A stretch of DNA of 32,440 nt from IMG/VR virus record IMGVR_UViG_3300017992_000721, positions 1 to 32,440 of that record; one strand, 5' to 3'. The stretch comes from a virus. Positions within the stretch are counted from its first letter, which is position 1. Each line of letters begins with the position of its first letter. Shown piece after piece: positions 7,050-13,754 of this stretch. The position numbers and the translations under genes are program-made. Under the pieces are notes generated by a model. The model saw only the letters and a program-made list of their open reading frames with translations. It was not told the DNA's origin and ran no database searches.

Positions 7050-7613
7050 TTAGGTCTCGTCGTCGACCTCCGTGTTGTCGGGGAAGAGGTCGGGCACGGG
7101 GGCCTCGTCCACAATGGCCGTCGGGTCCGGAGCGGCCGGCTGAGGCCGGCTGGGCTCCGGCGGCGTCCCAGCGATCGTGGGCGACTCCGAGGATGGACGG
7201 ATATCAAAATAGATCCCGGCCGGCTTCACGACCGGGCGGTAGCTGCGGGGCTGGTCGCCGGGGGCCAACAGGCGGGCGAACCAGGTCTCGTCGGCCGGGC
7301 GAAGCTGAAAATGGCCGGCGGCCACGGCACCGGCCGAGTCGGCGATCGTTCCGCGGGTCGGGTTCAGCGGGTAACCGTCCATCGGGTTCTGCACGCGGAC
7401 GATTCGCAGCGTCTGGCCGTTGATCGACTCGAGCTTCAGACAGTCGCCGACCTGGAGGTGGTAGGTGGCCGCAAGTGATTGAGCGATATTGAAACGGAGG
7501 TAGTCGCCTCCGCGGTTTCGGCCGCGCGAGATCGTCAGCGGGGCGGCCGGCGTGCGGCGGCGGTGGCGTCGGGGTTTTCCGATGGCGGTGGCGGTCTTGG
7601 TATCGGTACTCAT
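7050..7613 (-). CDS. Hypothetical protein, possible AbrB/SpoVT-like fold, 187 aa
   Basis: The N-terminal 35 residues are basic (KPRRHRRRTP). The middle part, with FNIAQSLAATYHLQVGDCLKLES, resembles swapped-hairpin DNA-binding domains in pattern (VGD followed by alternating hydrophobics), but the match is weak. The C-terminus is Pro/Asp-rich and acidic. Start at ATG 7613 with AAAGGAAA upstream; the 43 residues upstream are translated repeat. It lies just downstream of csrA in the same leftward unit and is followed by a terminator. Function unknown. Confidence 0.6.
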   Translation of the reverse strand: MSTDTKTATAIGKPRRHRRRTPAAPLTISRGRNRGGDYLRFNIAQSLAATYHLQVGDCLKLESINGQTLRIVRVQNPMDGYPLNPTRGTIADSAGAVAAGHFQLRPADETWFARLLAPGDQPRSYRPVVKPAGIYFDIRPSSESPTIAGTPPEPSRPQPAAPDPTAIVDEAPVPDLFPDNTEVDDET

Positions 7614-7653
7614 GGGTCGGGGTTTCCTTTCTTGAAGTGGTGGGGAGAAAGCG

Positions 7654-7752
7654 TGATTGATGATTTCCGATTGATGATTGTTGATTGTTGAAGTTGGAGC
7701 TTCGCGTTCTTCCTTCGTCAATCGACAATCGGCAATCATCAATCGTCAATCC
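7654..7752. repeat. (GATTGNN)n / (CAATCNN)n inverted heptamer element
   Basis: The plus strand has GATTGAT GATTTCC GATTGAT GATTGTT GATTGTT, then GAAG and a short spacer, then CAATCGA CAATCGG CAATCAT CAATCGT CAATC. The two halves are complementary. On the minus strand the first unit supplies the last codons and TGA of csrA. Confidence 0.85.
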
Positions 7753-7930
7753 GTTTCTGGCTCACGGCTTCTCTCGGCTCCTTGCGGTTGGCGTCGTCGC
7801 GGACGATCGGCACGCAGCGCGGGGCGTCGATCGCCAGGGCGACCTTTCCGGATTTACGGGGTTTCAGCACAGTGACAACGGCGTTCCCGATCGTCACGGA
7901 CTGGCCAGGTCGTCGGTCGATAATCAGCAT
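7739..7930 (-). CDS. csrA: CsrA-family RNA-binding regulator, 63 aa
   Basis: The sequence MLIIDRRPGQSVTIGNAVVTVL followed by GKVALAIDAPRCVPIVRDD matches CsrA along its length: the MLxL start, the G(E/Q)S(V)xIG turn, the VxLxIxAP strand and the conserved Arg of the VxRxE segment. CsrA dimers bind GGA motifs in mRNA leaders and usually block ribosome access. The last residues (QKRIDD) and the stop codon come from the GATTG junction repeat, so the normal C-terminal tail seems to have been replaced. The leader has GAAAGGAAACC. Many early genes here share that leader, which contains an AGGA core that CsrA could bind (inference). Confidence 0.88.
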   Translation of the reverse strand: MLIIDRRPGQSVTIGNAVVTVLKPRKSGKVALAIDAPRCVPIVRDDANRKEPREAVSQKRIDD

Positions 7931-7959
7931 GAGTCGGTTTCCTTTCCGGTGGTTGGGAT

Positions 7960-8394
7960 TCAGACAACGGCCTCGTCGCGGGCGGCGCGGTCGGCCGGGT
8001 CGAACAGGGTCTGGCCGGTGGCGTAGCGGGCGGCCAGGACGCGGATCTTCTCGTCGGTTCCCGGCTGGGCCTCGGTCGGCTCGGTCGCCTCGGCGCGGTA
8101 CTCGTTCTCCCGGCCTACGGTGGCGGCGAATCGGGCGCGGTCGGTGAAGCAGAAGCCGGGATAGCGGCGGTTGGCGGCCCAGGTCAAAATACCCTGGAGC
8201 TTGTGGAGGTCGCCGGCGGCGACGATGCGATCGAGCCGGGCCAGTGTGCGGGCGTCGTTCGCCGCGCGGGCGGCGGCCCGGAGGCGGACGGTCAGCCGGC
8301 GAAGCGTGCGGCGGCGGGTCCGGTCGATCTGGTCGCGGTCGAGCCGGACCGTCGAAAGCGTCGGCTGGCCCTCCTCGTGGGATCGTTTTGGCAT
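7960..8394 (-). CDS. Hypothetical basic protein, 144 aa
   Basis: No family recognised. Residues 1-70 are very rich in Arg (DRDQIDRTRRRTLRRLTVRLR) and probably helical, so nucleic-acid binding is plausible. The middle LTWAANRRYPGFCFTDRARF is more ordered; the end is acidic. Start ATG 8394 has a GAAAGGAAACC ribosome site. It lies between the DUF2303-like gene and csrA in the early leftward unit. Confidence 0.6.
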   Translation of the reverse strand: MPKRSHEEGQPTLSTVRLDRDQIDRTRRRTLRRLTVRLRAAARAANDARTLARLDRIVAAGDLHKLQGILTWAANRRYPGFCFTDRARFAATVGRENEYRAEATEPTEAQPGTDEKIRVLAARYATGQTLFDPADRAARDEAVV

Positions 8395-8496
8395 CTTTGG
8401 TTTCCTTTCGTGGTTGGGGCGTTGTCAGGCATCCGAGGGGATATCAAAACTCCGCGGGGCGCCCCTGCCCCTGGGCGCCCCGCGGCGGTGAGCGGA

Positions 8497-9306
8497 CTAC
8501 GGGGAGCCGTAGTAGACGGGCAGGTCGACCTCTTCGGCGGACAGCACGGCACCGATGCGGGTGCGGATGTCGGCCTGGTGGTCGTCGACGGCGGCGCGGA
8601 GCTCGGTCTGGCTCGGGGAGAGCCGGACCGTCTGGGCGGTGGTGTCCAGGGTAACCAGCACGCCCACCCCGTAGGCGTTCCGCTCGCCGGCCACGTCGTA
8701 GACGGGCACGGTCAGCCGGAGCTCCTCGGGGATGTCGGTCGCCTGGGCCACCTCGGCCTCGACGCCGTGGCCCAACGACTCGCGGCCGTGTTGGACGGTC
8801 CCGGCGGTCTGGTCGGTCCGGGCCCAGGTGAGCGAGCGAAACGGCGCGGCCAGGTCGGGCCGCTCGCACTGGACGCGGAGGAAATCGACCACCTCCTTCT
8901 GGCCCATCGCGGCCCGGTTGCGCTCGAAGGCCATGGCGCAGAGGAGTTGAAACACCTCGGCCTGGGGTAAGTCGAGCGTGACCCGGTCGCATCGGTAGCC
9001 GTCGTGGTCCAGGATCAAGACCACGGCCTCGGGCCCGTGGTAGATCGCCGGGGTGTGGGCCGGCGTCTGTTCGTCGGGGCCATCAACGCAGGTCTTCGCG
9101 GCCCGGACGGCCCAGGCGGTCAGGTCGCACAGGGCGTTGACCGTGTGGGCCCGGGCGGGGATCGGGCGGGGGTTGCCGACCAACTCGCCGTTGTAGGCGG
9201 CAACAAGCTGGCGTTCGTTGCTCAGGGCGTGGATCGTCTCGGGCTTCTTGGCCCGGGACTCCATCGCGGCGATTTCCTGGATCGCCTTTTCGGTCAGTTC
9301 GGACAT
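8497..9306 (-). CDS. DUF2303-like phage protein, 269 aa
   Basis: The N-terminal pattern (MSELTEKAIQEIAAM, then a loop, then PIPARAHTVNALCDLTAWA and a hydrophobic VVLILDHDGY strand) resembles DUF2303 (YfdQ-like) proteins found in phage early regions. Later parts such as AMGQKEVVDFLRVQ and the C-terminal beta-rich IRTRIGAVLSAEEVDLPVYYG fit the same length and layout. Family function is unknown. Its place next to replication genes is typical. The start has AAGGAAT about 8 nt upstream. The family call is from memory, not a search. Confidence 0.55.
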   Translation of the reverse strand: MSELTEKAIQEIAAMESRAKKPETIHALSNERQLVAAYNGELVGNPRPIPARAHTVNALCDLTAWAVRAAKTCVDGPDEQTPAHTPAIYHGPEAVVLILDHDGYRCDRVTLDLPQAEVFQLLCAMAFERNRAAMGQKEVVDFLRVQCERPDLAAPFRSLTWARTDQTAGTVQHGRESLGHGVEAEVAQATDIPEELRLTVPVYDVAGERNAYGVGVLVTLDTTAQTVRLSPSQTELRAAVDDHQADIRTRIGAVLSAEEVDLPVYYGSP

Positions 9307-9369
9307 TCTTGGTATTCCTTACGGGTTGGAAAATGTGGGGTAGTGTAAACGTGTAAGAGGTGGTCGGGG

Positions 9370-9765
9370 TTAGTCGACGTCGTGGACGTCTTCCTCGGTC
9401 GCTCCGTCAACGGCGGCGTGGCCGTCCAGGGTGCGTTGTCGGGGGTTTTTCAGTTCGTCCTCATTGAACTGCAACAAGCCCTGGTGGGTGGCGGCCATCG
9501 TGTAGTCGCGGGTCTGTTGCGTGGGGATGGTCGTCTTGAACTGGAAGGCGACCTTCACGCCGGCCAGGTAGACGGCCTGGGTCTCCTCGTCGTGGTCGGC
9601 CACCGGCCAAAGTTCGACCTGCATGACCACCTTGCGGTGGCGGTCGTCGCCGGGTCGGTCCTGGCAGTCGCGTACCGCCTGGGTCAGACGTTGCAGAAAC
9701 GCGGCGGCCGGGCGGCCTCCGTCCAGATCGTGGAGCGATTCAAGATTCAACGGCTTGATGGCCAT
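9370..9765 (-). CDS. Hypothetical phage early protein, 131 aa
   Basis: No family recognised. The protein contains LTQAVRDCQDRPGDDRHRKVVMQVELWPV and a beta-rich YLAGVKVAFQFKTTIP, a small alpha/beta domain with an acidic end (ATEEDVHDVD). Its start (ATG 9765) overlaps the last 26 nt of the replication gene, so translation is probably coupled; AAAGGA precedes it. Small proteins in this position often bind DNA or help replication, but nothing in the sequence proves that. Confidence 0.6.
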   Translation of the reverse strand: MAIKPLNLESLHDLDGGRPAAAFLQRLTQAVRDCQDRPGDDRHRKVVMQVELWPVADHDEETQAVYLAGVKVAFQFKTTIPTQQTRDYTMAATHQGLLQFNEDELKNPRQRTLDGHAAVDGATEEDVHDVD

Positions 9766-10711
9766 CGTTGGCGGTCCTTTTCGTGCGTGGGGTCAGGTCG
9801 AGGCGGGCCAGGGTCGGCCCGGGGAGACGTTTGCGGATCATGCCGAGATAGAGCCGGCCGGGTGAGGCGCGGATCCGGCCGGCCTCGCGGGCGGACCGGA
9901 CGGACTCGGCACAGTGTTCGACGTCCTCGAGCGCGGCGTCGTGGTCGTAGACGGCCTCGGCGATCCGGCGGTAGATGGACGGGTCGGTTTCCGAATCGGC
10001 CACGGCCCGGGCCTGGTAGTCGACCAGGGCCTCCTTTTGACCGCGGAGTTGCTCGGCCTTGGTTCCGGCGGCTTCGACGATGCGGGCGCAGTCGGTTGCG
10101 CTGAAGGGGACCGGAACGTGGCGCCCATGGTCCATGGTGTCTATGGTTCCATGGGTATGGGATAATCGAAGATTATCCTTTTCTATGTCCATGGGGGATC
10201 GCGGGGGTTTTCGTCGTTTGGCCGGGGGGTGAGTTACGAAAACCCCCGGGGGGTTTGTTGCGTTTTCCTCGGGATTGGCGCGTTTTTGCGAAAACCCCCG
10301 CGGGGGTTTTTGCGCAGAAACCCCCGCGGGGGTTTTCGTCGTTTCGGCCGGCTCCTCCGGGGGGAAAGTTCGTTGGGCCGGTTGGTCCTCTTCCACGGCC
10401 AGCGGCAACCGTTGCTGGGGGTCCGGCCGTTCCTCGCGTTGGCCGGGGGCTGGCTGGTAGACGTAGACCTGGTAGACGCCGCGGCGGGAGCGGTCCACGA
10501 CGTCGACCAGGTCGGCGGCGGCCAGCGCGTCGAGCCAGTCGCGGGCCGTTCGGGCGTCCCGTCCCAGCCGGGACGCCCAGGCGGCGGCCGTGGTCACGAC
10601 ATGGCCCGGCCGGCCCCCGGCCAGGTCCCAAAGGTCCAGGAAGGCGAGCTTCACGGCCGGGCCGATCGAGCGGGAGGCCAAGAGCGGGCGGAGTGGGTCG
10701 AGGTCAGTCAA
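9740..10711 (-). CDS. Replication initiator-like protein (lambda O / replisome organiser type), 323 aa
   Basis: Residues about 15-80 form a winged-helix-like region (LDLWDLAGG...VVTTAAAWASRLGRDARTARDWLDAL...LVDVVDRSRRGVYQVYVY), the layout of phage replication initiators with an N-terminal DNA-binding domain. Residues about 90-175 are a Pro-rich, repeat-derived linker. The C-terminal 130 residues are charged and helical. Start is TTG at 10711 because AAGGAAG lies 5 nt upstream and the frame further up is not protein-like. The linker DNA carries palindromic repeats and an AT-rich palindrome, as in lambda O where the origin lies inside the gene. It lies among early genes left of attP. Confidence 0.6.
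   Translation of the reverse strand: MTDLDPLRPLLASRSIGPAVKLAFLDLWDLAGGRPGHVVTTAAAWASRLGRDARTARDWLDALAAADLVDVVDRSRRGVYQVYVYQPAPGQREERPDPQQRLPLAVEEDQPAQRTFPPEEPAETTKTPAGVSAQKPPRGFSQKRANPEENATNPPGVFVTHPPAKRRKPPRSPMDIEKDNLRLSHTHGTIDTMDHGRHVPVPFSATDCARIVEAAGTKAEQLRGQKEALVDYQARAVADSETDPSIYRRIAEAVYDHDAALEDVEHCAESVRSAREAGRIRASPGRLYLGMIRKRLPGPTLARLDLTPRTKRTANDGHQAVES
10160..10348. other. Candidate replication origin inside the initiator gene
   Basis: Three palindromic units with an AAACCCCC...GGGGGTTT core lie at 10239-10256, 10291-10311 and 10318-10336. A half copy (GCGGGGGTTTTCGTCGTTT) lies at 10201-10219; the same sequence recurs at the right side of the last unit. Next to them an AT-rich palindrome GGATAATC-GAA-GATTATCC spans 10160-10178. 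Repeated palindromic units beside an AT-rich segment inside the initiator gene match the plan of the lambda origin. They could also be terminator-like hairpins that happen to lie in the linker. Confidence 0.5.
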
Positions 10712-10772
10712 CGTGTCTTCCTTGCGTGCAACGGCTGTCGGGAGTATGGGGACCGGAAGAAGCGAGCGCGGA

Positions 10773-11012
10773 TCAAGCGGGCCAGTATTGTTCGATCTGG
10801 CCGACCAACTCCTCGGCCATGTCCGTGCACGCATCGTCCTTCGCGACGGCCACGGCGGCCTCGGTCACGAGGGCCGCGTCTTGCGTGCGGATCGCCTCCC
10901 GGGAGAGCCGGGTGGCCTCCTCGTCGTGTTGCTTGCCGATCTGTCGGACAACGGTCAACAGGCGGCTCTTGGCCGTCGCGGGGCTGGGCTTGCGGGTTCG
11001 TTTCTTGGCCAT
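10773..11012 (-). CDS. Hypothetical protein, 79 aa
   Basis: No family recognised. Basic N-terminus (MAKKRTRKPSPATAKSRLL), then one or two helices rich in Ala, Glu and Asp ending VGQIEQYWPA. Good GAAAGGAAACC ribosome site in front of ATG 11012. Located between the LexA-like gene and the replication gene in the early leftward unit. Confidence 0.6.
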   Translation of the reverse strand: MAKKRTRKPSPATAKSRLLTVVRQIGKQHDEEATRLSREAIRTQDAALVTEAAVAVAKDDACTDMAEELVGQIEQYWPA

Positions 11013-11037
11013 GGTGGTTTCCTTTCAGGTAACGGGG

Positions 11038-11268
11038 TCAGGTGTAGCGGAGGATGCGAATTCCACGGGTCACGCCCTCATCGCGTTCGATGTAGCCCTT
11101 CTTGGCCAGGGCTTCGAGATGGCCGACGGTCGCGCTAATGTGCACCCCAAGCCGGCGGGAGATTTCGCGGATCGTCGGCGGATAGCCGCGGTCGGTGAGC
11201 GATTCCCGGATGATCTCCAGGACTTCCGCTTGCCGGTCGGTCAGTGGGGAAATCGTTGTGCTGGCCAT
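11038..11268 (-). CDS. LexA-type winged-helix repressor without peptidase domain, 76 aa
   Basis: The sequence LTDRQAEVLEIIRESLTDRG, then YPPTIREISRRLGV, a recognition-helix region HISATVGHLEALAKKGYIERD and a final RGIRIL strand match the DNA-binding half of LexA over its full length. The C-terminal Ser/Lys autoprotease is absent; the frame ends right after the winged helix. It is therefore a small DNA-binding regulator that cannot self-cleave. Being the first gene left of attP, it may control the early leftward operon or compete with host LexA at SOS boxes (inference). Confidence 0.82.
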   Translation of the reverse strand: MASTTISPLTDRQAEVLEIIRESLTDRGYPPTIREISRRLGVHISATVGHLEALAKKGYIERDEGVTRGIRILRYT

Positions 11269-11639
11269 GTTTGATCGTCTCGCGTAGTGGCGTTCAGTGG
11301 TCGACTGTGCTGGAGTCTACGGGAGACCGTCGGGGCGATGTCGAAATAAGGTGACGGCGTTGCAACTCGTGATGATCCCACGACTTGAGAGCGGGGCGCG
11401 TCAAAAGCCCCCTTGAGTTCCCCGGCGACATTTCGGCGACCTTCCGGCGAGTCGGCGAAACTGGCGATCTAAGAAAATCTGAAGAATTCCAGAATTCCCA
11501 AATCGGCCCGGATCGGCCGCCGTCACCTTAGCCGTCACCTGGGCCGGAACTAACAGCCGCCGAAGGCACTTAGCGAGAAGAGAGAGGGCCCGTCCCCGCC
11601 GAGTTTCCTGGCGAGTTCGGGCCCAGTTGGGCATCCAGA
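11269..11639. other. Gene-free attP left arm
   Basis: No convincing gene. It holds the leader of the LexA-like gene, an inverted single AGGTGACGG (11349-11357), a short GAATTCCAGAATTC repeat near 11485, and the paired CCGTCACCT repeats at 11520-11540. A reading frame here on the minus strand (11401-11706) is an artefact of the tRNA fragment. Confidence 0.6.
11520..11540 (+). repeat. Paired integrase arm-site-like repeat, left copy
   Basis: CCGTCACCT at 11520-11528 and again at 11532-11540, with starts 12 bp apart. The same pair, differing only in the 3-nt spacer, lies at 11756-11776 on the other side of the tRNA fragment. The arrangement fits arm-type sites bound by the N-terminal domain of tyrosine integrases. 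Confidence 0.6.
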
Positions 11640-11686
11640 TTTGACTGGGGGTCAAAAGGTCGCTGGTTCGAATCCAGTCGCCCCGA
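11640..11686 (+). tRNA. 3' half of tRNA-Pro(GGG): attP core (partial tRNA)
   Basis: Reading 5' to 3': anticodon stem TTTGA, loop CTGGGGG (anticodon GGG at 11647-11649), stem TCAAA, variable AGGTC, T stem-loop GCTGG TTCGAAT CCAGT, acceptor strand CGCCCCG and discriminator A at 11686. G72 and A73 match bacterial tRNA-Pro identity bases. No matching 5' half (acceptor CGGGGCG or D arm) lies upstream, so this is a fragment, not a working tRNA. It sits 26 nt from the integrase stop. Phage genes on both sides make it attP rather than attL or attR. Confidence 0.8.
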
Positions 11687-11712
11687 CTTGTAACGTTCTT
11701 TGACAACTCGAC

Positions 11713-12990
11713 TTACGTTGACGGATTTTCCTCGGATTCGTTGTCGGAGGGCCCGCCGTCACCTAAACCGTCACCTTGCGCCCAGATTTGGGCCGCCAGG
11801 TCGTCGGCCTCGCGGTGATGGTAGTTTCGTCGTGTTGTCCGCGGGTCCTTGTGGCGTTGCCATTTGGCCAGGTCGATTTCGGATAATCGATCGGCCAAAC
11901 GCATCGTCAGGGCACGTTTCCCGATGTCGTGGGAAGTGGCCTTCTTGCGAACGTCGGACTTTTCGCCCGTTTCCGGATCGATCTTGGTCCTGGACTCCAG
12001 GGCGGTGATCACGCCGGCCTTGACGCCGATCTTCGCTACCACCTCGCCGGCCCAGGTCTTGGAGACCTGGCGGGCCCGGCCTCGGTCCTTCTTGTTGCGG
12101 CTGGCCAGCAGCGGAAAGACGCGGCCGTGGCGAAACGGGTAAGGCGTGGCGTCGATCAGGGCCCAGAATTCGGGCGTGATCGGCTGGTATTGCTGCTTCC
12201 GTCGCTTTTGGCCGCGCTTGGCGAACCGGACCATCGGGTACCGGCCGCCAAGGTACAAGCTTACGTTCGTCGAGTCGTCCCAGGATAGCTCCCAGAGTTC
12301 TCCCAATCGAAAACCGGACTCCCAGAGCCCCCGAAGAAAATGCTCCCACTGGGCGGCGTCCCTCGTGCGTACCTTCGGGACGGCCATCAGGATCCGCTCG
12401 AATTCCTCCAGGGTGATCGGGCGGCTCCGCATGTCGTCGCCGTCGCCCCCGTCGATTTCGATTGCGACCCGTTGGGATAGCAGGCCGATTCGATGGGCCC
12501 AGTTCAACGCGACCCGTAGGGTCTTGAGATAGGAGGCGATCGTCGCGTCGCTGACGATTTCGGTCTTCCGCTCGAGCTTCTTGCGGAGCTTCGCCGTGAA
12601 GCGGGAAATTGACGAGGAATTCACCTCGTCCAGGAATTGGGGCTTCATCAGGTCGGCGTAGTGGGCCCGGACCGTGCCCCAGGCGTTGCGGTAGCCGGGT
12701 GACTTCGAAGCGAGCCGCTCGGTTTCGTAGCGATCGCAAAATCGGGTCCAGGTCACGTCGACCGAATCCTCGCCCAGCAGGCCGAGTTTTCGGGAAAGCT
12801 CGATTGCCGCGTCGCGGGCCGGCCCTTCGGTCGTACAGCCGGTCGATTGCTGGTGGGAGTCGCCGGCCTCGTCCGTGTACCGTAGGACGTAGTAGGGCCG
12901 GCTTCGGGTCGGCCGAAGCAGACTCACCCCGGGGTGGAGAGTGACGCCCTTGCGGCGTCTTACTCGTCGTCGCCGTCTTCGCTTGGCCAT
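11713..12990 (-). CDS. int: Tyrosine integrase, 425 aa
   Basis: A very basic N-terminus (KRRRRRRVRRRK) leads into an arm/core-binding region (residues about 80-170) and a catalytic domain. Visible active-site residues are Arg228 in GFRLGEL, a Lys near 258 in the AKRGQKRRKQ hairpin, His354 in SHDIGKRA, His380 in WQRHKDP and the nucleophile Tyr390 in TTRRNYHH. The usual HxxR reads HDIGKR, so the second Arg is displaced by one or two residues. The gene ends beside the tRNA-Pro fragment and its 3' end contains paired CCGTCACCT repeats. It overlaps the excisionase-like gene by 31 nt. It should catalyse site-specific recombination into a tRNA-Pro gene. Confidence 0.9.
   Translation of the reverse strand: MAKRRRRRRVRRRKGVTLHPGVSLLRPTRSRPYYVLRYTDEAGDSHQQSTGCTTEGPARDAAIELSRKLGLLGEDSVDVTWTRFCDRYETERLASKSPGYRNAWGTVRAHYADLMKPQFLDEVNSSSISRFTAKLRKKLERKTEIVSDATIASYLKTLRVALNWAHRIGLLSQRVAIEIDGGDGDDMRSRPITLEEFERILMAVPKVRTRDAAQWEHFLRGLWESGFRLGELWELSWDDSTNVSLYLGGRYPMVRFAKRGQKRRKQQYQPITPEFWALIDATPYPFRHGRVFPLLASRNKKDRGRARQVSKTWAGEVVAKIGVKAGVITALESRTKIDPETGEKSDVRKKATSHDIGKRALTMRLADRLSEIDLAKWQRHKDPRTTRRNYHHREADDLAAQIWAQGDGLGDGGPSDNESEENPST
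11756..11776 (+). repeat. Paired integrase arm-site-like repeat, right copy
   Basis: CCGTCACCT at 11756-11764 and 11768-11776, again 12 bp apart, inside the 3' end of the integrase gene, where it encodes GDGLGDGG. It matches the pair at 11520-11540. Confidence 0.6.
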
Positions 12991-13190
12991 TCGTCTTGGT
13001 TCCTTTCAATGAAACGGTGGAATTCGGCCCCGGAGATCAGGCGTTTCTGCTGGCGGGTCTTCTGGAAGTAGCGGAGCCCCCGGGGGCCCTTGTAGTAGCC
13101 ATTGAGTTGATCCTCACTGATGTTCAGGATTTGTAGGATCTGCTGGTCGGTGTAGACTCGATCGGCGTGAATCGTCCCGTCGTAGTTCAT
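12960..13190 (-). CDS. Excisionase-like helix-turn-helix protein, 76 aa
   Basis: The sequence VYTDQQILQILNISEDQLNGYYKG, then LRYFQKTRQQKRLISGAEFHRFIER is the MerR/excisionase-type winged helix (HTH_17 pattern). Length 76 aa fits recombination directionality factors. It lies directly upstream of the integrase and overlaps it by 31 nt, so the two are made together. The ribosome site is a modest AGGTAA. It probably bends DNA at the attachment site or represses the int promoter. Confidence 0.72.
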   Translation of the reverse strand: MNYDGTIHADRVYTDQQILQILNISEDQLNGYYKGPRGLRYFQKTRQQKRLISGAEFHRFIERNQDEWPSEDGDDE

Positions 13191-13215
13191 TTGGTTACCT
13201 GTCTGCTTTAGGGGG

Positions 13216-13244
13216 TTGACAGGTCGCCAGAGACCGACTAGGAT
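13216..13244 (+). promoter_or_regulatory. Sigma70-type promoter, rightward
   Basis: TTGACA (13216-13221), a 17-bp spacer, and TAGGAT (13239-13244). The -35 box is perfect and the -10 box has four of six consensus bases. Transcription should begin near 13251. Confidence 0.6.
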
Positions 13245-13250
13245 TGCGCG

Positions 13251-13371
13251 TACAACTCACGCGGGGTCGTCTGGCGGCCCTTGTGAAATGCCGAGTCAGG
13301 GACTGGTGTGCAAAGCTAACCCCTGGCCAGGCAACGGTTTGCGGGGGCCATCGGCGGCCCCCTTTTCTTTT
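13251..13371 (+). ncRNA. Candidate small RNA of about 120 nt
   Basis: A rightward promoter (13216-13244) and an intrinsic terminator (13343-13371) define a short transcript with no believable coding content: the only frame, 34 codons from 13288, runs through the terminator hairpin and has no ribosome site. Inside, GCAAA (near 13310) can pair with TTTGC (near 13338) around the palindrome CCTGGCCAGG. The RNA is antisense to the leader of the xis-int transcript, so it may reduce integrase expression or act elsewhere. No known RNA family recognised. Confidence 0.5.
13343..13371 (+). terminator. Rho-independent terminator T1, rightward
   Basis: GGGGGCC (13343-13349) and GGCCCCC (13356-13362) form a 7-bp stem with a 6-nt loop, followed by TTTTCTTTT. 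Confidence 0.75.
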
Positions 13372-13460
13372 GCCTACGCGATCAATCCATAGGCCCTCCC
13401 CGCCGGTCTTGGCGTTGGGGTGAAGCCGCGCAGACGCTCAGCGCGGCGGGAATCCAGGGG

Positions 13461-13487
13461 AAAAAGAGAGCGGCGCGTTACGCGCCG
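13461..13487 (-). terminator. Rho-independent terminator, leftward
   Basis: CGGCGCG (13471-13477), loop TTA and CGCGCCG (13481-13487) form a perfect 7-bp hairpin. On the minus strand it is followed by CTCTCTTTTT. It could stop most leftward transcripts from the promoter at 13784-13755 before they reach xis-int. Confidence 0.5.
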
Positions 13488-13554
13488 AGAGAATACATCC
13501 GTGGATGGCCCGTGCATGGGTTTCGTCGCTTCTGCACGTGGTGCGTTGCGGATC

Positions 13555-13592
13555 GGGCCTCGACTGCTCCAACAGTCGGGGCCCACTTTTTT
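13555..13592 (+). terminator. Rho-independent terminator T2, rightward
   Basis: A 12-bp stem (13555-13566 with 13573-13584, one G-T pair) closes a 6-nt loop and is followed by a T6 tract (13587-13592). It would stop rightward transcripts that pass T1, or a second RNA starting between 13372 and 13550. Confidence 0.75.
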
Positions 13593-13601
13593 GCGCAACG
13601 G

Positions 13602-13620
13602 ATTCAGGTTTTGCCTGAAT
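13602..13620. promoter_or_regulatory. 7-bp inverted repeat
   Basis: ATTCAGG (13602-13608) and CCTGAAT (13614-13620) with a 5-nt spacer. It could be a small hairpin or a protein-binding palindrome. Confidence 0.35.
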
Positions 13621-13754
13621 ATACGGCGAGAAAACCGATCTGTAAACCCTCGCATGGCACGGAGAATGGACCACGTCCCGATCGACGGTGCATCTGGCTG
13701 CAGCGGGACACCGGCGGCCGCCTGGCCGGTTCGGTCATCGTGATTGTGAGGATT

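Noticed and set aside
11581-11640. A D-arm-like GCCCAGTTGGGC upstream of the tRNA fragment, as part of a full tRNA
   Set aside because: The acceptor strand that should pair with CGCCCCG is missing and the spacing is wrong, so a whole tRNA cannot form.
11401-11706. Minus-strand 101-codon frame starting MSKNVTSRGDWIRTSDLL
   Set aside because: The RGDWIRTSDLL part is the antisense reading of a tRNA, a well-known artefact. The rest has no ribosome site and covers the attP arm.
13288-13392. Plus-strand 34-codon frame inside the candidate small RNA
   Set aside because: No ribosome site, and it runs through the terminator hairpin and T tract.
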